From an uncultured Actinomycetes bacterium (lineage in GTDB: Bacteria > Actinomycetota > Actinomycetes > S36-B12), in contig CALGTB010000207.1 in the NCBI GenBank assembly GCA_937902285.1, positions 1-11,648 on the forward strand: a stretch of 11,648 bases of DNA, written 5' to 3'. The stretch's first letter is position 1. Each line of letters starts with the position of its first letter. This document shows, piece by piece, positions 1 to 6,280 of the stretch. The notes below the pieces were generated by a model, which saw only the letters and a list, made by a program, of their open reading frames with translations, was not told where the DNA came from and did no database searches. Position numbers and translations under genes: made by a program.

Positions 1-8
1 CTGACGCG

Positions 9-1262
9 GTGACGGCATCAGAGGACGCTCCGCCTGCCCCGGCGTCGAGCCGGTGGGTGCGCGACACCACGTTCTTCCTGTCCGGCCAGACGATCTCGCT
101 GCTCGGCTCGTCGCTCGTGCAGTACGCGATCCTGTGGTACCTCACCCTCGAGACCAAGTCCGGAGTGGTGCTCGCCCTCGCCACGGCGTTCGGGTTCCTT
201 CCCCAGGCGGTGATGTCGGTGTTCGGCGGGGTGTGGGCCGACCGGCACAACCGCAAGTACCTGCTCATCGGCGCCGACGCGGCCATCGCGACGACGACGC
301 TGATCCTCGCCATCATGCTGTGGCAGGGCTTCGACGGCCTCTGGCTGGTCTACACGACCCTGGCGATCCGCTCCCTCGGCGCCGGCATCCAGACGCCCGC
401 CGTCGGCGCACTGCTTCCCCAGATCGTCCCCGCCGACAAGCTCATGAGGGTCAACGGCATCAACATGAGCATCCAGTCCGCCATGACACTGCTGGCCCCC
501 GCCGTCGCTGCGGCGCTCTTCGCACTGATGGGGCTGCAGGCCGTCCTCATCGTCGACGTGGTGACGGCGGTCATCGGCATCAGCCTGGTCGCGGTCATCC
601 CGGTGGCGCGCATCGTGCGGTCCGACGCCGCGGCGAGCTACATGACCGACCTACGTGCCGGCCTCAGCTATGTGCGGCATCACGCGATCGTCCTGCGCGT
701 GCTCGGGTTCTTCGCGATCGTCTTCGTCCTGATGGCCCCGCCGGGCTACCTCACCCCGCTCCTGGTCGTGCGCACGTTCGGTGACGATGTGTGGCGCCTC
801 ACGGTGAACGAGCTGGCGTTCGGGGTCGGCATGCTCGCCGGCGGGGTGATCATCTCGGCGTGGGGCGGCTTCCACGACCGGATGCGCATGCTGGTGGCGA
901 CCTCCTTCGCCTTCGGCATCCTGTCGATCTGCATGGGACTGTCCGGGGACATCCTCGGACTGCCGGGGTCCTTCGCCGTCTTCCTCGGCTTCATGCTGCT
1001 CATCGGCGTCGGGGTGGCGTGGTTCTCGACGACGGTGACCACGCTCCTGCAGGAGCAGGTCGAGCCGGAGGTGCAGGGACGCGTGTTCGGCCTGCTGGGA
1101 ATCGTCATGGCGCTGGCCATGCCGCTGGGAATGCTCCTCTTCGGTCCGCTCGCGGACACCATCTCCGTCGAGTGGATCCTCGTGCTCACAGGAGTCCTGG
1201 CCGTGCTGGTCACGTTCGCGATGGCGTACCAGGCCCCGCGGGCTCTCGCGGCCAGCAGCTGA
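9..1262 (+). CDS. MFS efflux transporter, Mef-like (DHA3 family)
   Basis: A 417-residue integral membrane exporter, probably a proton-coupled drug or metabolite efflux pump of the inner membrane. The length and hydrophobic pattern fit about 12 membrane helices. MFS motif A is clear after the second helix (G73-G-V-W-A-D78-R-H-N-R-K83). Several stretches resemble macrolide exporters of the MefA type as I remember them: the SLLGSSLVQYAILWYLT segment in helix 1, FGVGMLAGG near residue 275, and QGRVFGLLG followed by ALAMPLG near the C terminus. The substrate cannot be read from sequence. The GTG start at 9 has no visible Shine-Dalgarno because the window begins 8 bases upstream. A second in-frame GTG at 57, just before helix 1, is possible. 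A TGA at 2-4 could end an upstream gene. The gene converges with the secreted protein at 1300-2403, leaving 37 bp between stops and no convincing terminator. Confidence 0.9.
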   Translation: MTASEDAPPAPASSRWVRDTTFFLSGQTISLLGSSLVQYAILWYLTLETKSGVVLALATAFGFLPQAVMSVFGGVWADRHNRKYLLIGADAAIATTTLILAIMLWQGFDGLWLVYTTLAIRSLGAGIQTPAVGALLPQIVPADKLMRVNGINMSIQSAMTLLAPAVAAALFALMGLQAVLIVDVVTAVIGISLVAVIPVARIVRSDAAASYMTDLRAGLSYVRHHAIVLRVLGFFAIVFVLMAPPGYLTPLLVVRTFGDDVWRLTVNELAFGVGMLAGGVIISAWGGFHDRMRMLVATSFAFGILSICMGLSGDILGLPGSFAVFLGFMLLIGVGVAWFSTTVTTLLQEQVEPEVQGRVFGLLGIVMALAMPLGMLLFGPLADTISVEWILVLTGVLAVLVTFAMAYQAPRALAASS

Positions 1263-1299
1263 GCGTCCGGCAGATGCCGCCCCGGTGGGCGCGGAGCTC

Positions 1300-2403
1300 C
1301 TAGGCCGTCGTCGTCACCGTGAACGTCCTCGTCTGCTGCGCGTAGCCCGCCTGGCTCGGCGCGAGGATGCGGTACGTCCCCGTCCCGGGACTGTTCTGGC
1401 CGGCGTACCTGATCAGGTACGGGGTCTTCCCCGAGCATCCGGTGCCCGACGTGCCGGTGACCGTTCCGATGGTGGCCCAGGCTGACCCCGACTGCTGCTG
1501 GACGAGCACGTGGGGGACTGCCCAGCAGTAGTCGTAGGTCCAGGAGACGCCGGGAAGGCAGCTCTGCGCCGTCCCGGGGACAGTGATGCAGGTCGTGGGC
1601 GGAGGCGGTGGCGACACATTGGCTGCCGCGAGCGCCTGGGCCACCAGTCCGGGCTCGCCCGAGGCCATCGCGGCCTGCTCGCCGTGGCCCTGATCCTGCG
1701 GGTAGCACGGCCCGCCCCAGCCGCCGACGTCCGGACCGATGAGAAGGACCTCGTCGCCGGTCTGCACCATCCACGGGCCGCCCTCGTCGCCGTCGCACGG
1801 TGCGGTGACGCCGTTGATGGACAGGTTCACCACGCCCGTGCCGCCCCCGTAGGCGGGGGCGGCCGCGACGGTCGTCATGCCCAGGGGCAGGGGGCTCAGT
1901 GGCGCGCTCTGGTCGGAGTCCGGCGCCGTCTGGCCGTAGCCGGCGAACTGGAACTGGGTCGTCGGCGACGCTGAGAGCGCCATCGCCTCGGACTGCGTCG
2001 CCAGGCGGGTGATGATCGGAGTCCCCAGCGGGGTCACGAGGATGAGGAAGGCCACGTCGTCGCCGTAGCCCGAGGTGCTGGCGTAGGTGGGCTCGAAGAT
2101 CGCCTGCTGCACGTCGGAGACGATCGCCGGGCTGTTGAGGTTGTTGCCGGGGCCGGTCACCTGGATGTCGGGGACCGACTCGCCGACGATGCAGTCCGCC
2201 GCCGTCACCACGACATTCGGCAGCCACAGCGCGCCCGTGCAGTCGTTGTCGTCGGTGTCGACGTACACGGCGGCGGCAGCGAGCGCCGAGCCCGCGGTTC
2301 CCCCGATGACACTCGGTGCCGCGGCGTGGGCACTGGGCGCAGTCAGCGCCGATCCCGCCACGGCGACGACGAGTGCGGCGAGTGCGGTCGTGCGTCCGAT
2401 CAT
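1300..2403 (-). CDS. Secreted trypsin-fold pseudoprotease (catalytic His and Ser replaced)
   Basis: A 367-residue exported protein. The signal peptide has a short basic start, a hydrophobic core at about 7-22 and a cleavage region near AHA (25-27). Next comes VIGGT (32-36), matching the IVGG mature N terminus of chymotrypsin-type proteases. Family landmarks are kept: C55 and C71 for the first disulfide, DVAFL with D116 for the catalytic Asp, D206 and GGP (208-210) around the oxyanion loop, and the C203/C233 pair. However, the TAAHC box reads TAADC (Asp at 70) and the GDSGGP box reads GDEGGP (Glu at 207), so the catalytic His and Ser are both gone. The protease fold ends near 262. A five-proline linker (265-269) leads to a C-terminal domain of about 100 residues with four cysteines (272, 282, 293, 323) and beta-rich character, not recognised. 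Likely role: binding or inhibition outside the cell rather than proteolysis. The start is supported by AGGGG (2409-2413), 5 nt before ATG. Frame and length are intact, so this is not decay. Confidence 0.88.
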   Translation of the reverse strand: MIGRTTALAALVVAVAGSALTAPSAHAAAPSVIGGTAGSALAAAAVYVDTDDNDCTGALWLPNVVVTAADCIVGESVPDIQVTGPGNNLNSPAIVSDVQQAIFEPTYASTSGYGDDVAFLILVTPLGTPIITRLATQSEAMALSASPTTQFQFAGYGQTAPDSDQSAPLSPLPLGMTTVAAAPAYGGGTGVVNLSINGVTAPCDGDEGGPWMVQTGDEVLLIGPDVGGWGGPCYPQDQGHGEQAAMASGEPGLVAQALAAANVSPPPPPTTCITVPGTAQSCLPGVSWTYDYCWAVPHVLVQQQSGSAWATIGTVTGTSGTGCSGKTPYLIRYAGQNSPGTGTYRILAPSQAGYAQQTRTFTVTTTA

Positions 2404-2431
2404 GGGATCCCCTATCGATGCCGTCGCGCGG

Positions 2432-2437
2432 ATGCTA
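2432..2437 (-). promoter_or_regulatory. Candidate -10 element for the secreted pseudoprotease gene
   Basis: Read on the - strand the hexamer is TAGCAT, a good match to the actinobacterial TAnnnT pattern. It lies 28 bp before the ATG, leaving a leader of about 20 nt that holds the AGGGG ribosome site. No good -35 hexamer is seen 16-19 bp upstream, so this rests on the -10 alone. Confidence 0.3.
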
Positions 2438-2504
2438 GTGGACGTCGTGCGATCCTGCGCGGTATCGGACTGTCATCCGCAGGCAAACGGTGCCGTCCTC
2501 GGCC

Positions 2505-2510
2505 TACTGT
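2505..2510 (+). promoter_or_regulatory. Candidate -10 element for the PAS-GGDEF gene
   Basis: TACTGT fits the TAnnnT pattern and would start transcription near 2517, about 50 nt before the diguanylate cyclase GTG. No clear -35 is visible. The surrounding 163-bp divergent region (2404-2566) holds no other gene, apart from a possible 13-codon leader ORF at 2522-2563. Confidence 0.25.
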
Positions 2511-2566
2511 GGCGATACGCGATGGACGGGCGCGCCGGCGTTGTGCTGGTGCTGAGGGGCTGACCG

Positions 2567-3544
2567 GTGTCTGAGCCTGCCGATGATGCTGACCCCCTGC
2601 GGATCAGCGAGGAGCGCCATCGCCTGCTCGCGGAGCAGGCGAACGACGTCATCTGGACGATGGGCCTCGACGGATCGATCACCTACGTGAGCCCCGCGGT
2701 CGAGAGGATGCGGGGCATCACGCAGGCCGAGGCCATGAGCCAGACCCTCGACCAGATCCACCCGCCGGAGTCGCAGGCCGTGAGCCTCGCCTACTTCACC
2801 CGCCTCTACGAGGAGATGGCCGCGGGCCGTGCTCCGGAGGAGTTCCGCGGTGAACTCGAGTACTACCGCAAGGACGGCTCGACCGTCTGGACGGAGGTTC
2901 AGGTCATCCCGCATATCGCACCTGATGGTCAGGTGGTCGAGATCCTAGGCGTCACGCGGGACATCAGCGATCGCAAGCGGCACGAGGAGGAGCTGAGGCA
3001 GGCGCGGGAGGAGGCGGAGGCCGCCAACCGGGCGCTCACCGAGGTCAACCTCGAGCTCATGCGCCTGGCCACCACGGACGCCCTGACGGGGGCCTGGAAC
3101 CGGCGGCAGTTCGAGCTCGTCGCAGCAGTCGAGGTCGCAAAGGCGCAGCGGTACGGGCAGTCGATGTCCCTGCTGATGCTCGACGTCGACCGGTTCAAGG
3201 CCGTCAACGACGAGCACGGCCACCTCGTGGGCGATCAGGTCCTCGTCGAGCTGGTGGAGCGGATCGGATCACGGCTGCGCGAGTCCGACGTGCTGGCGCG
3301 GTGGGGCGGCGAGGAGTTCATCGTCCTCATGCCGCACGCCGCCGTCGACGATGCGATGGCGCTCGCAGAGTCACTGCGCCAACTCGTGTCCTCGACGCCC
3401 ATGGTCAAGGACGGAACGGTGACGTGCAGCATCGGCGTCGCCCAGTACACCGTCGGCGAGAGCATGGACGCGTGGCTCGGCCGGGCCGACCGGGCGCTGT
3501 ACGAGGCGAAGGCGAGCGGGCGCAACGCGGTGCGCTCCGCATAA
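2567..3544 (+). CDS. PAS-GGDEF diguanylate cyclase
   Basis: A 325-residue soluble enzyme predicted to make cyclic di-GMP from two GTP. An N-terminal PAS domain spans about 13-135 (RHRLLAEQANDVIW start, VTRDISDRK end). A short coiled coil (about 137-166) links it to the GGDEF domain (about 167-325), the usual layout in which sensing alters dimerisation. Active-site features are complete: metal Asp in LDVDRFK (D206 region), the NDEHGH box (214-219), and GGEEF at 247-251. The RxxD inhibitory site (R238 to D241) sits exactly five residues before GGEEF, so product feedback is expected. The PAS ligand is unknown and no heme- or flavin-binding motif is obvious. The GTG start is set by GAGGGG (2554-2559) 7 nt upstream. 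There is no signal peptide or membrane segment, so it acts in the cytoplasm, unlike the other c-di-GMP protein at 6281-8617. Confidence 0.93.
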   Translation: MSEPADDADPLRISEERHRLLAEQANDVIWTMGLDGSITYVSPAVERMRGITQAEAMSQTLDQIHPPESQAVSLAYFTRLYEEMAAGRAPEEFRGELEYYRKDGSTVWTEVQVIPHIAPDGQVVEILGVTRDISDRKRHEEELRQAREEAEAANRALTEVNLELMRLATTDALTGAWNRRQFELVAAVEVAKAQRYGQSMSLLMLDVDRFKAVNDEHGHLVGDQVLVELVERIGSRLRESDVLARWGGEEFIVLMPHAAVDDAMALAESLRQLVSSTPMVKDGTVTCSIGVAQYTVGESMDAWLGRADRALYEAKASGRNAVRSA

Positions 3545-3560
3545 GGTCTGGTTGGCTGGG

Positions 3561-3585
3561 CGCCTCACCGCAGACGCGGCAGGCG
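3561..3585 (+). terminator. Possible hairpin terminator after the diguanylate cyclase
   Basis: CGCC (3561-3564) and CCGC (3568-3571) can pair with GCGG (3576-3579) and GGCG (3582-3585). The loop is AGAC, with a small internal bulge (3 nt against 2 nt). No T-tract follows, as is common for actinobacterial terminators. The 3' arm lies just before the candidate -10 of the next gene. This is a weak call based on pairing alone. Confidence 0.3.
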
Positions 3586-3587
3586 GC

Positions 3588-3593
3588 TAGGGT
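3588..3593 (+). promoter_or_regulatory. Candidate -10 element for the aldo/keto reductase gene
   Basis: TAGGGT matches the actinobacterial -10 pattern and lies 32 bp before the ATG, with the ribosome site AGGAGG (3614-3619) in between. The sequence 17-18 bp upstream (CTCACC region) is a poor -35. Confidence 0.35.
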
Positions 3594-3625
3594 CGAGGCC
3601 CGACGCAGCATGCAGGAGGCCAGTC

Positions 3626-4603
3626 ATGGAGTACACGCACCTCGGTCGCACGGGCCTGTCGGTGAGCCGGGTCTGCCTCGGCACCATGAACTTCGGACCG
3701 GTCACCAGTCAGGCGGACGCCGACGTGATCATGGACCACGCCCACGACCACGGGATCAACTTCTTCGACACGGCCAACGTCTACGGCTGGGAGGACAAGG
3801 GCCTCACGGAGCGGATCGTGGGCGACTGGTTCGCCCAGGGCGGCGGCCGGCGAGAGCGCACGGTCATCGCGACCAAGCTCTACGGAGACATGGGCGACTG
3901 GCCCAACGACGGCAAGCTCTCCGCACTGAACATCCGTCGTGCCTGCGATGCATCCCTGGCACGGATGAAGACCGACTACATCGACCTCTACCAGATGCAC
4001 CACGTCGACCGGGCCACTCCGTGGGACGAGATCTGGGAGGCGATGGAGGTGCTGCGCATGCAGGGGAAGATCCTCTACGTCGGGTCGTCCAACTTCGCGG
4101 GCTGGCACATCGCGCAGGGCCAGGAGGCGGCACGGCGGCGCGGGCAGCTCGGCCTCGTCGCCGAGCAGTCGATCTACAACCTCGTCGAGCGCACGGTGGA
4201 GCTCGAGGTCCTTCCCGCGTGTGAGGGATACGGTCTGGGCGTCATCCCATGGTCGCCGCTGCACGGCGGCCTGCTCGGGGGCATCCTGCGCAAGCAGGCC
4301 GACGGCACGGCGAGCCGCAGCACCTCGGGCCGGGCTGCCGATGCGCTGGAGAAGCATCGTCCCGCGATCGAGGCGTGGGAGGCCCTCTGCGACGACCGGG
4401 GCGAGGCACCGGGCGACGTCGCCCTCGCGTGGCTGCTGCACCAGCCGGCCGTGACGGCCCCCATCATCGGCCCGCGCACGGTCGACCAGCTCGACGGTGC
4501 GCTGCGCGCACTTGACATCACGCTGGACGCGGATGCCTTGGCCCGCATCGATGAGATCTTCCCGGGCCCGGGAGGCACGGCACCCGAGGCCTATGCGTGG
4601 TGA
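3626..4603 (+). CDS. Aldo/keto reductase
   Basis: A 325-residue NADP(H)-dependent oxidoreductase of the AKR superfamily, (beta/alpha)8 barrel, expected to interconvert carbonyls and alcohols in the cytoplasm. The full catalytic tetrad is visible: D48 and Y53 in FDTANVYG, K84 in IATKLYG, and H125 in DLYQMHHVD. VGSSNF (152-157), EQSIYNLVER and PWSPLHGGLLGG are typical substrate and cofactor barrel segments, and IIGPRTVDQL near 285 fits the cofactor-binding C-terminal part. The length is normal for the family. ATG with a perfect AGGAGG 6 nt upstream fixes the start. The stop codon overlaps the start of the following dehydrogenase by 7 bp, so the two are probably co-translated and may act on linked substrates. 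The substrate is not predictable from sequence. Confidence 0.93.
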   Translation: MEYTHLGRTGLSVSRVCLGTMNFGPVTSQADADVIMDHAHDHGINFFDTANVYGWEDKGLTERIVGDWFAQGGGRRERTVIATKLYGDMGDWPNDGKLSALNIRRACDASLARMKTDYIDLYQMHHVDRATPWDEIWEAMEVLRMQGKILYVGSSNFAGWHIAQGQEAARRRGQLGLVAEQSIYNLVERTVELEVLPACEGYGLGVIPWSPLHGGLLGGILRKQADGTASRSTSGRAADALEKHRPAIEAWEALCDDRGEAPGDVALAWLLHQPAVTAPIIGPRTVDQLDGALRALDITLDADALARIDEIFPGPGGTAPEAYAW

Positions 4604-5391
4604 CGATCCTCGACATGTTCCGCATCGACGGATCAGCCGCCGTCGTCACAGGCTCCGGTCGGGGCATCGGGCGATCCATCGCCCTGGCCCTGGCGGAGGC
4701 CGGCGCCGACGTGGTCATCACGAGCCGGCGGGCTGATGACGTGGCGGTGGTCGCCGCCGAGGTGCGCGCCGTGGGGCGCAGGGCGGTCGAGATGCCCGGC
4801 GACCTGAGGGAGGAGGGCATGCCCCAGAGGCTCGCGGAGCAGTGCCTGGCGCACTTCGGCAGGCTCGACATCTGGGTCAACAACGCGGGTGGCACCGACG
4901 ACGCCCACGTGCAGCCCCTGACGGCCACCACGGACGAGCAGATGCGCGACATGCTCGAGCTCAACGTGATCGCTGCCGCGGCGGGCTCGAGGGAGGCGGC
5001 CCTGCGGATGACGCGGGGCGGGGCCATCGTGAACATCGCCTCGGGCGCCGGAATGCGCGCGGCGCCGAACACCGGCGCCTACGCCGCGTCGAAGGCGGCC
5101 CTGCTGAACCTCACCCAGACGATGGCGGCCGAACTGGCTCCGCAGGGCATCCGCGTGAATGCCGTGTCGCCGGGGATGGTGCCCACCGACTCGTTCTACC
5201 GCGTGCTGCAGTTCACGGAGGACGACCTCGAGCGGCTGGCGGGCACCGTGCCCCTCGGCCGGATGGGACGGCCCGAGGACATGGCCGCGGCCGTGCTCTT
5301 CTTCGCATCCCCGGCGTCCGACTGGGTCACCGGCCAGAACCTGCTCGTCGGCGGCGGCCGCGACGGCGGTCGTTCGGTCGAGCACCGCTAG
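4597..5391 (+). CDS. Short-chain dehydrogenase/reductase (SDR)
   Basis: A 264-residue classical SDR, an NAD(P)-dependent alcohol or ketone oxidoreductase with a Rossmann fold. Motifs in order: TGSGRGIG (18-25) for the dinucleotide, NNAG (95-98), N123, catalytic S149 in IVNIASG, and Y162xxxK166 (YAASK), followed by VNAVSPG (187-193) and the C-terminal VTGQNLLVGGG. All four catalytic positions (N, S, Y, K) are present, so it should be active. Two adjacent GTG codons (4597 and 4600) can both serve as start. GAGG at 4586-4589 inside the preceding gene is suitably placed. An ATG at 4615 would give a slightly shorter protein that still begins before the first strand. Overlap with the aldo/keto reductase points to one transcript and translational coupling. 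The C-terminal tail after VGGG is short and charged, which is unremarkable. Confidence 0.92.
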   Translation: MVTILDMFRIDGSAAVVTGSGRGIGRSIALALAEAGADVVITSRRADDVAVVAAEVRAVGRRAVEMPGDLREEGMPQRLAEQCLAHFGRLDIWVNNAGGTDDAHVQPLTATTDEQMRDMLELNVIAAAAGSREAALRMTRGGAIVNIASGAGMRAAPNTGAYAASKAALLNLTQTMAAELAPQGIRVNAVSPGMVPTDSFYRVLQFTEDDLERLAGTVPLGRMGRPEDMAAAVLFFASPASDWVTGQNLLVGGGRDGGRSVEHR

Positions 5392-5397
5392 GTGCTC
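5380..5397. terminator. Hairpin between convergent genes, likely bidirectional terminator
   Basis: GAGCACC (5380-5386) and GGTGCTC (5391-5397) form a perfect 7-bp stem with a 4-nt loop GCTA. The SDR stop codon TAG (5389-5391) runs from the loop into the 3' arm. The SDR and the PIG-L gene end 10 bp apart here, facing each other, so one hairpin could end both transcripts. There is no T-tract on either side. Confidence 0.5.
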
Positions 5398-5401
5398 CTG
5401 A

Positions 5402-6181
5402 CTAGGGGCTGTGCGGCGACGCGTAGGGGGATGGCTCGTCGAGCCACGCGGCGACGTGTCCCGTCGGCGCACGTCCCGCGCGCACTGAGGTGACGTCGAG
5501 GACGCCCGGCGAGCAGGTCTCCCAGGAGCCGCCCCGTGCCTCCAGCTCAAGGAACAGGCTCGCGTAGGGGAGGTCCGACACACGGGACGTTCCGAAGCCG
5601 AAGACGCGCTCGGGGCCCAGGACAGCCGCCGCCTCGCTGCCGCCCGCGAGCAGGCGCCGGTAGTCGTTGCGTTCGTTCTCGCCCCGGTAGGCGGCCAGCG
5701 CCGTGACCGCGACCTGCATCGTGCCTGCGTCCACCGGATGGATGAGGGAGGTGAGCGGAAGGTGGCCCCACAGCGCCCAGGCCCACCAGCGCACACCGTC
5801 GTCCCCGCGCAGTGCCGCGGTGACCGCGCGCCCCACGACTTCATGCCCGTGATGCGCGTCGTGCGGACTTGGTGCGATGACGATGTCGGCGTTCAGTTCC
5901 CGGGCCAGGGCCTGCACCTGCTGCGCGATGAACGACTGGGCGCCTACGAGGTCGTCGTGCGCTCCGATGGCGGCAGTCGTGTCGGGGGCGTGGAGGCTCC
6001 ATCCGCCCACCGTCGCAGCGGCGCGGGCCTCGAGCAGTCGTCGCTCGCGCTGCTCAGGCCGGCCGAGCGAGGCAAGCAGCACGTGGACGTCGTGCCCGGC
6101 GGCGATCAGGTCGATGCAGACGGGTCCGGCCGCGATGACCTCATCGTCGGGGTGGGGCGCAACGGAGAGAACGACGGCCAT
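5402..6181 (-). CDS. PIG-L family zinc deacetylase
   Basis: A 259-residue protein of the LmbE/PIG-L family, zinc-dependent hydrolases that remove acetyl groups from N-acetylglucosamine-like moieties (for example in mycothiol or antibiotic synthesis). The signature APHPDDE (8-14) near the N terminus provides the first zinc ligands (H10 and D13) and the general base (D12). The second metal segment is SPHDAHHGHEVVG (105-117), with H113 in the usual third-ligand place. No signal peptide is seen, so it is cytoplasmic. The C-terminal 50 residues (from about 205) are not recognised. The ATG at 6181 is chosen because the family motif begins seven residues later. There is no Shine-Dalgarno upstream, so initiation may be leaderless or inefficient. 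The substrate is unknown, and no other mycothiol or glycan genes lie nearby to assign it to MshB or Mca. Confidence 0.9.
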   Translation of the reverse strand: MAVVLSVAPHPDDEVIAAGPVCIDLIAAGHDVHVLLASLGRPEQRERRLLEARAAATVGGWSLHAPDTTAAIGAHDDLVGAQSFIAQQVQALARELNADIVIAPSPHDAHHGHEVVGRAVTAALRGDDGVRWWAWALWGHLPLTSLIHPVDAGTMQVAVTALAAYRGENERNDYRRLLAGGSEAAAVLGPERVFGFGTSRVSDLPYASLFLELEARGGSWETCSPGVLDVTSVRAGRAPTGHVAAWLDEPSPYASPHSP

Positions 6182-6280
6182 GATCGACAACAGTGGCACA
6201 GGCCGCAAGCCCTGGCGACCAGGCCGTACGGAGTCGCTCACAGGACCGCGTGCGCCCTCGCCGTCTGCGACGATGGGGCC
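6182..6280. promoter_or_regulatory. Divergent intergenic region between PIG-L and PAS-GGDEF-EAL genes
   Basis: These 99 bp must carry the promoters for both flanking genes, which are transcribed apart. I see no strong -35/-10 pair in either direction. The best + strand candidate is GACGAT (6269-6274), 6 nt before the GTG, consistent in spacing with a leaderless start but weak in sequence. No clear inverted repeat is visible. Confidence 0.3.

Noticed and set aside
9..1262. Naming the MFS protein as a macrolide-resistance pump (mef)
   Set aside because: The resemblance is at the level of the DHA3 family. No ABC-F partner (Msr/Mel type) or regulator is in the window, and the substrate cannot be inferred.
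1271..1282. Inverted repeat CGGCA-GA-TGCCG between the converging MFS and pseudoprotease genes
   Set aside because: The 2-nt loop is too tight and the stem only 5 bp. No T-tract follows, so it is not a credible terminator.
746..2227. Long - strand open frame of 493 codons
   Set aside because: It overlaps both the MFS gene and the secreted pseudoprotease in other frames. The translation is Arg/Pro/Gly-rich without a recognisable fold, as expected from codon bias.
5402..6181. Assigning the PIG-L protein as MshB or Mca of mycothiol metabolism
   Set aside because: The zinc motifs are family-wide, no mycothiol gene is nearby, and the C-terminal third is not recognisable as either enzyme.
5738..6280. 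Upstream extension of the PAS-GGDEF-EAL frame with in-frame ATG codons
   Set aside because: This part is antisense to the well-supported PIG-L gene and has no domain. The hydrophobic N terminus starts just after the GTG at 6281.
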